A stretch of 64,000 nt of DNA from Bacteroidota bacterium (GTDB lineage: Bacteria > Bacteroidota > Bacteroidia > Flavobacteriales > Flavobacteriaceae). Positions within the stretch are counted from its first letter, which is position 1; every line of letters begins with the position of its first letter. The position numbers and the translations under genes were made by a program. Of the stretch, positions 60,637-64,000 are shown in pieces. Location of the stretch: assembly GCA_023387965.1 (NCBI GenBank), contig JAEWHE010000045.1, positions 62,001 through 126,000 on the forward strand, in the 5' to 3' direction. The notes below the pieces were generated by a model. That model was not told the origin of the DNA and ran no database searches. It worked only from the letters and a program-made list of their open reading frames with translations.

Positions 60637-60660
60637 GCTTATTGCCTTTTGCCTATTGCC
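60637..60660 (-). repeat. GGCAATA-type heptad repeat, inverted copy
   Basis: Reverse complement of 43889-43912 with one mismatch. It lies just upstream of the GH3 promoter. Confidence 0.7.
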
Positions 60661-60669
60661 TTTTTATCA

Positions 60670-60699
60670 TTGTCTTCTAAAAACTTTTTTTTATTTTTG
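60670..60699 (+). promoter_or_regulatory. Promoter of GH3-family gene
   Basis: TTG at 60670-60672, 19-base spacer, TATTTTTG at 60692-60699. Perfect consensus, 48 bases before the ATG at 60748. Confidence 0.8.
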
Positions 60700-60747
60700 G
60701 TAAAGTTAGACATTCGAAAAAAATTATACCTAACGCAACCCAAAAAA

Positions 60748-62274
60748 ATGGCGCTACCGATCATCAATTCGCTTGCGAGTTGGATTTTGAAAAAAAGAAT
60801 CCATCAAATAGAATTGTTTTTAAAATACCCGAACGAAGTTCAGGAAGAATTGTTACTTAGCTTAGTTAAATCAGCCGAAAATACTTTTGTTGGTAAAAAT
60901 TACGGCTTTTCGTCAATAAAATCTTACAATGAATTTAGCAATCGAGTTCCGATTTCTACCTATGAAGATTTGGAACCCATGATTGAAAGAACCCGTTTAG
61001 GCGAGCAAAATGTTTTTTGGCATACGCCAATTAAATGGTTTGCCAAATCCAGCGGAACAACGAATGCTAAAAGTAAATTCATTCCGGTAAGTAGCGAAGC
61101 TTTGGAGAATTGCCATTACAAAGCAAGTAAAGATTTGCTGAGTTTGTACTTGAATAACAACGAAGAATCCCAACTTTTCACCGGAAAAAGTTTGCGCCTT
61201 GGTGGAAGCAAACAATTGTATGAAGACAACAACACTTTTTTTGGGGACCTTTCGGCGATATTGATTGACAACATGCCGATTTGGGCTGAATTCAGTTCCA
61301 CGCCAAGCAATAAAGTTTCGCTGATGAGCGAATGGGAAACAAAAATTCCGGCGATTATTAAGGAAACAGTTCAGGAAAATGTAACCAGTTTTGCAGGCGT
61401 TCCGTCGTGGATGTTGGTCTTGATGAACAAAACTTTAGAAGCTACCGGAAAAGGAAATTTGCTCGAAATTTGGCCAAATCTTGAAGTTTATTTCCATGGT
61501 GGCGTGAGTTTTGAACCCTATCGAAACCAATACAACAAAATTATTCCGAGCAAAGATTTTCAATATTACGAAATTTACAATGCTTCGGAAGGATTTTTTG
61601 CCATTCAGGATTTGAATGATTCCAGTGATTTGCTGTTGATGTTAGATTATGGCATTTTTTACGAATTTATTCCGATGGACACCTTTGGAACTCCGGATCA
61701 AAAAATCGTGCGACTTTCCGAAGTGGAAATCAACAAAAATTATGCGGTGGTAATCACTACAAATGCCGGTTTGTGGCGTTACATGATTGGCGATACCGTG
61801 AGATTTACGTCCCTGAACCCGTTTAGAATTCGCGTAAGCGGAAGAACCAAACACCATATTAATGTTTTTGGAGAAGAATTGATGGTAGAAAATACCGATA
61901 GGGCGATTGCTAAAACTTGTGCAACATTAAATTGTGAAGTGATGGATTACACCGTTGCTCCGGTTTTTATGGAAGGCAAAGAAAAAGGCGCTCACGAATG
62001 GATGGTTGAATTTAAGCATGATCCGGAAGATATTGAAGCTTTTCGACAACTTTTGGATAAAAATTTGCAAGCCTTAAATTCTGATTACGAAGCGAAAAGA
62101 CACAACAACATGACACTTAATTTGTTGGTTTTAAATGTTTCCCGAAAAAATTTATTTTATGATTGGCTCAAAGAAAACGACAAATTAGGCGGACAACACA
62201 AGATTCCGAGATTGTCTAACCAAAGAAATTATTTAGAAGAATTAAAAGCCATGCAATATTCAGCAACATTGTAG
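60748..62274 (+). CDS. GH3 auxin-responsive-promoter family protein (acyl-adenylate type)
   Basis: A 508-residue protein of the GH3 family, best known from plants where it conjugates amino acids to jasmonate, auxin and other acids by way of an acyl-adenylate. Visible motifs are the nucleotide-binding loop AKSSGTTNAKSKFIPVS (about 93-109), the middle IYNASEGFFAIQDL (about 274-287) and the C-terminal hinge RYMIGDTVRFTSLNPFRIRVSGR. Family proteins in Bacteroidota have no established substrate. Start ATG 60748 is 48 bases after a perfect promoter; a TTG at 60649 precedes that promoter and is rejected. Orphan gene with no biosynthetic neighbours. Confidence 0.88.
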   Translation: MALPIINSLASWILKKRIHQIELFLKYPNEVQEELLLSLVKSAENTFVGKNYGFSSIKSYNEFSNRVPISTYEDLEPMIERTRLGEQNVFWHTPIKWFAKSSGTTNAKSKFIPVSSEALENCHYKASKDLLSLYLNNNEESQLFTGKSLRLGGSKQLYEDNNTFFGDLSAILIDNMPIWAEFSSTPSNKVSLMSEWETKIPAIIKETVQENVTSFAGVPSWMLVLMNKTLEATGKGNLLEIWPNLEVYFHGGVSFEPYRNQYNKIIPSKDFQYYEIYNASEGFFAIQDLNDSSDLLLMLDYGIFYEFIPMDTFGTPDQKIVRLSEVEINKNYAVVITTNAGLWRYMIGDTVRFTSLNPFRIRVSGRTKHHINVFGEELMVENTDRAIAKTCATLNCEVMDYTVAPVFMEGKEKGAHEWMVEFKHDPEDIEAFRQLLDKNLQALNSDYEAKRHNNMTLNLLVLNVSRKNLFYDWLKENDKLGGQHKIPRLSNQRNYLEELKAMQYSATL

Positions 62275-62298
62275 CGTTATGGTTGTAAATTTTTAAAA

Positions 62299-62472
62299 AT
62301 GAATAAATTACGCTATTTTTTAGCTTCCCTATTTTTAGTTTCTCTGGTATCTTGCGGACCGAAAAGATTTAGTTGCGGACCGAAAAGATTTTGCAAAACC
62401 ACAGAAAAATCAGAAACAAAAAATCCCATCGCATTGATGGGATTTTTTTATGGAACAGCCACTTTCATCTGA
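62299..62472 (+). CDS. Possible small lipoprotein with CGPKRF repeat
   Basis: A 57-codon frame. The first 19 residues form a good SPII signal (MNKLRYFLASLFLVSLVSC, lipobox LVSC). The next 13 residues contain a direct duplication, CGPKRFSCGPKRFC, encoded by an 18-base direct repeat (TTGCGGACCGAAAAGATT, twice). The frame has no stop until 62470-62472, beyond the hairpin at 62420-62450 and inside the antisense end of the lipid-kinase gene. Either the C-terminus is read through the hairpin or the gene is decaying. Too short for most gene callers; no homologue recognised. Confidence 0.5.
   Translation: MNKLRYFLASLFLVSLVSCGPKRFSCGPKRFCKTTEKSETKNPIALMGFFYGTATFI
62417..62450. terminator. Bidirectional terminator inside the end of the small lipoprotein frame
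   Basis: AAAATCCCATC-gcatt-GATGGGATTTTTTT. On the minus strand it begins right after the stop of the lipid-kinase gene, and it also lies inside the plus-strand small lipoprotein frame. Confidence 0.83.
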
Positions 62473-63323
62473 TTTTTTAAAATAGAAATATCAAGTCGCG
62501 AAACTTCTTCGCAATATTCACCATCAACTTGGAAACTTACAGGTTTTTCGGTTTCAATAACGGCTTTTTGGGTAGAAATAATTTCAACATCGCCACTTTC
62601 TACCGGAATATTTCCGGCTAAAATTTTGGTGAAAACCACAATATCCAAATTTTTTAAAATCACAATTTCAAAATTTCCGTCATTCATTTTCCCGTCAGGG
62701 TTGATAACCACTCCGGTTCCGTATTTTTGGGAATTAGCAATCACAATCATCCGCGCTTCGGTTTCAATGTTTTCACCATTTGCGGAAATTTTTGCCAAAA
62801 ACGGCCCATTCCTTTCTGCCAAAGTGGTAATCGCTTGCAAAGCATAGCCTAATTTCCCTCTAATCGAACTGTTTTCGTAGTTTTTTACCAATTCGGCATT
62901 AAGACCAACATCGCTTAAGTGCAGACTTTTTTTACCGTTGATGCATACCATGTCCATTTCCATGGCGTCGTTTTCAAAGGCAATTTTAATATTTTCGAGC
63001 ATATCATCGGGTAAACCTAAATCTACCGCCAAACCATTCGCCGAACCTGCGGGTAAAATTCCGATAATCACTTCTAAATCGTGCAACGCTTCGGCCACCA
63101 TTTTAACCGTGCCGTCGCCTCCCGCCACTAAAACTCTTTCGGCATTTACTTTTTTTTGCAGTTCCAAAATGTTTTGTTCGTCATCATCTCCGGTAGTTTC
63201 ATATACTTCCAAATCAATATTTTTTGCAGTTGCAAAATCAGTCACAGCCTCGATTAATTCGGCTTTATCTTCATCTCCCGAAATTGGGTTTACCACTAAT
63301 AAAACGGTTTTATTCGGTTTCAT
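62448..63323 (-). CDS. Diacylglycerol kinase-family lipid kinase
   Basis: A 291-residue DagK/YegS-like lipid kinase. It has VVNPISG (residues 10-16), the nucleotide-binding GGDGT motif (68-72), LPAGSANGLAVDLG (about 94-107), and KYGTGVVINPDGKMNDG (catalytic loop region). The C-terminal domain ends with VSFQVDGEYCEE, the usual close. It phosphorylates a lipid such as diacylglycerol to phosphatidate; a sphingosine-like substrate is possible. Cytoplasmic face of the inner membrane. Divergent, 65 bases away, from an APP1-like phosphatase gene. Confidence 0.9.
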   Translation of the reverse strand: MKPNKTVLLVVNPISGDEDKAELIEAVTDFATAKNIDLEVYETTGDDDEQNILELQKKVNAERVLVAGGDGTVKMVAEALHDLEVIIGILPAGSANGLAVDLGLPDDMLENIKIAFENDAMEMDMVCINGKKSLHLSDVGLNAELVKNYENSSIRGKLGYALQAITTLAERNGPFLAKISANGENIETEARMIVIANSQKYGTGVVINPDGKMNDGNFEIVILKNLDIVVFTKILAGNIPVESGDVEIISTQKAVIETEKPVSFQVDGEYCEEVSRLDISILKNQMKVAVP

Positions 63324-63388
63324 ACTTTTTAATTTGCGACGATTTTTGTAAATTGTTGTATCGCAATCTAAATATACATCTTTTTTTT

Positions 63389-64000
63389 ATGAAGCCAATC
63401 TTAAAATTATACCGCGGTTATGCAAACGATCAGGAGCTTATTGTGATGGGACACGTTTTTAAACCCACGACTAAAACTGATTACGATTTTCAGAAAAAAA
63501 ATTTTAAAAATGCCGTTTCGGTAATTCGTATGTTTCGGATTAAAACCCAGCAAAATGCGTCGGTATATTTGGAACACAACGGGTTGAAAATTCACACCAA
63601 AACCTTAGACGATGGTTATTTTAAATTTTGTATTCCGCTCAACAAAGATTTGGCTTATGGTTGGAACGAATACCGCGTGAGCATTTACCACGACCAAAAA
63701 GAAATTACGGTGAAAGGAAAGTATGTTCGCCCACATGAAGGAGATTTGGGTTTTATCAGCGATATTGACGACACTTTTTTGGTTTCGCATACGCGGAATA
63801 TTCTTAAAAAAATGTATATTTTATTGTTCAGAAATGTAAACGACCGCAAAATTTTTGAAGATGTAGTACCGCATTACCAAGCCTTGAGTTCTGCTGGAAG
63901 AGATAGCGATGCCGAGAAAAATGCGTTTTTTTATGTATCGAGTAGCGAATGGAATTTGTATCGTTTTATTACAAAATTTGCCGAGCTACATGAATTGCCT
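63389..64000 (+). CDS. APP1-like (DUF2183) phosphatase, N-terminal part
   Basis: About 204 codons are readable before the window ends; the frame stays open. The motif ISDIDDTF (D125-x-D127-D128-T129) is the nucleophile signature of the DUF2183/APP1 phosphatase domain, a HAD-like family that in yeast dephosphorylates phosphatidate to diacylglycerol. The preceding 110 residues contain the partner beta-domain typical of bacterial DUF2183 proteins (YRGYANDQELIVMGHVF; NEYRVSIYHD). It lies divergent from a diacylglycerol-kinase-like gene, so the two could act in opposite directions on the same lipid. The C-terminal part is not seen. Confidence 0.82.
   Translation, partial: MKPILKLYRGYANDQELIVMGHVFKPTTKTDYDFQKKNFKNAVSVIRMFRIKTQQNASVYLEHNGLKIHTKTLDDGYFKFCIPLNKDLAYGWNEYRVSIYHDQKEITVKGKYVRPHEGDLGFISDIDDTFLVSHTRNILKKMYILLFRNVNDRKIFEDVVPHYQALSSAGRDSDAEKNAFFYVSSSEWNLYRFITKFAELHELP

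Larger units (their letters stand above)
60415..60747. other. 333-bp intergenic region with direct repeats
   Basis: Carries a 29-bp direct repeat (60478-60506 and 60581-60609, one mismatch, TTTGCCACAGATT...), a 14-bp repeat TAGATATATGATTT (60430-60443 and 60605-60618), the phrase CGCCACGAATTCACGAATTT (60512-60531), an inverted GGCAATA heptad copy (60637-60660) and the GH3 promoter (60670-60699). No coding frame is credible. Confidence 0.7.

Overview
The window is about 64 kb of AT-rich chromosomal DNA. Everything visible points to a member of the Flavobacteriaceae, most probably Flavobacterium. The evidence is parts of the type IX secretion system (T9SS: PorV, the plug protein, a type B cargo), promoters of the Bacteroidota form TTG-N17-23-TAnnTTTG, starts without Shine-Dalgarno sequences, SPII lipoproteins, and family types typical of the group (DUF5916 barrel, S46 peptidase, ligase-associated repair genes, GH3). 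I see no prophage, transposase, CRISPR array or rRNA operon. This is ordinary core chromosome with a few accessory islands.

Layout. 1-3.8 kb: end of porV, cytidine deaminase, then pyruvate dehydrogenase E1-alpha and a double-lipoyl E2. 3.8-7.8 kb: a GT4-type glycosyltransferase, tRNA-Gly(UCC), and two different L,D-transpeptidases that converge and overlap. 8-11.9 kb: a DUF5916 outer-membrane protein and gpmI. 12-20 kb: a tightly packed TetR / ABC exporter / HlyD / TolC operon, followed by a large T9SS type B surface protein; the ABC ATPase has several non-consensus catalytic motifs. 20-26.4 kb: map plus a methyltransferase, an M16 peptidase, the T9SS plug protein, and apaG. 26.6-31.2 kb: pdeM, a GNAT acetyltransferase and waaA on the minus strand; a DegT aminotransferase and galE on the plus strand. 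31.2-35.8 kb: a small toxin-antitoxin pair, fabD, a YiiX-like hydrolase, a DUF4878-like lipoprotein and an unrecognised membrane protein. 35.8-40.6 kb: aspartate-type aminotransferase, fatty acid desaturase, rsmG, pruA. 41-46.5 kb: ligase-associated exonuclease, ATP-dependent ligase and DEXH helicase, whose usual partner pdeM lies 14 kb away. 46.8-50.4 kb: a DPP11-like S46 dipeptidyl peptidase, a tiny abundant-looking lipoprotein, a DUF1508 protein, tRNA-Leu(UAA) and tRNA-Gly(GCC). 50.5-64 kb: mutS, a TrmH-family methyltransferase, a folK-deoxynucleoside kinase fusion, sppA, an AsmA-like protein, a DUF2797 protein, a GH3 protein, a small lipoprotein ORF, a diacylglycerol-kinase-like enzyme and the start of an APP1-like phosphatase.

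How the genes fit together: many encode envelope and secretion functions (T9SS, L,D-transpeptidases, Kdo transfer, sugar-nucleotide enzymes, AsmA, SppA, lipid kinase and phosphatase) or DNA repair (ligase module, MutS). The rest is central metabolism. Several coding starts were moved from upstream TTG codons to internal ATG codons because a -7 box (TAnnTTTG) lies over or downstream of the TTG.

The least ordinary parts are the intergenic spacers. Three copies of an interspersed element with conserved ends and a variable hairpin occur at 26.4, 40.8 and 46.6 kb. Several spacers also hold recurring short phrases (GGCAATA-type heptads, CCCGAAGCTTCGGG palindromes, a 29-bp direct repeat, a strand-asymmetric 12-mer-like repeat). 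The other leads are the degenerate exporter ATPase, the FolK-kinase fusion, the small lipoprotein whose stop codon lies beyond a terminator hairpin, and the opposed lipid kinase/phosphatase pair. Nothing in the window is a clearly new multi-gene system; the exporter operon and the interspersed element are the best candidates for follow-up.
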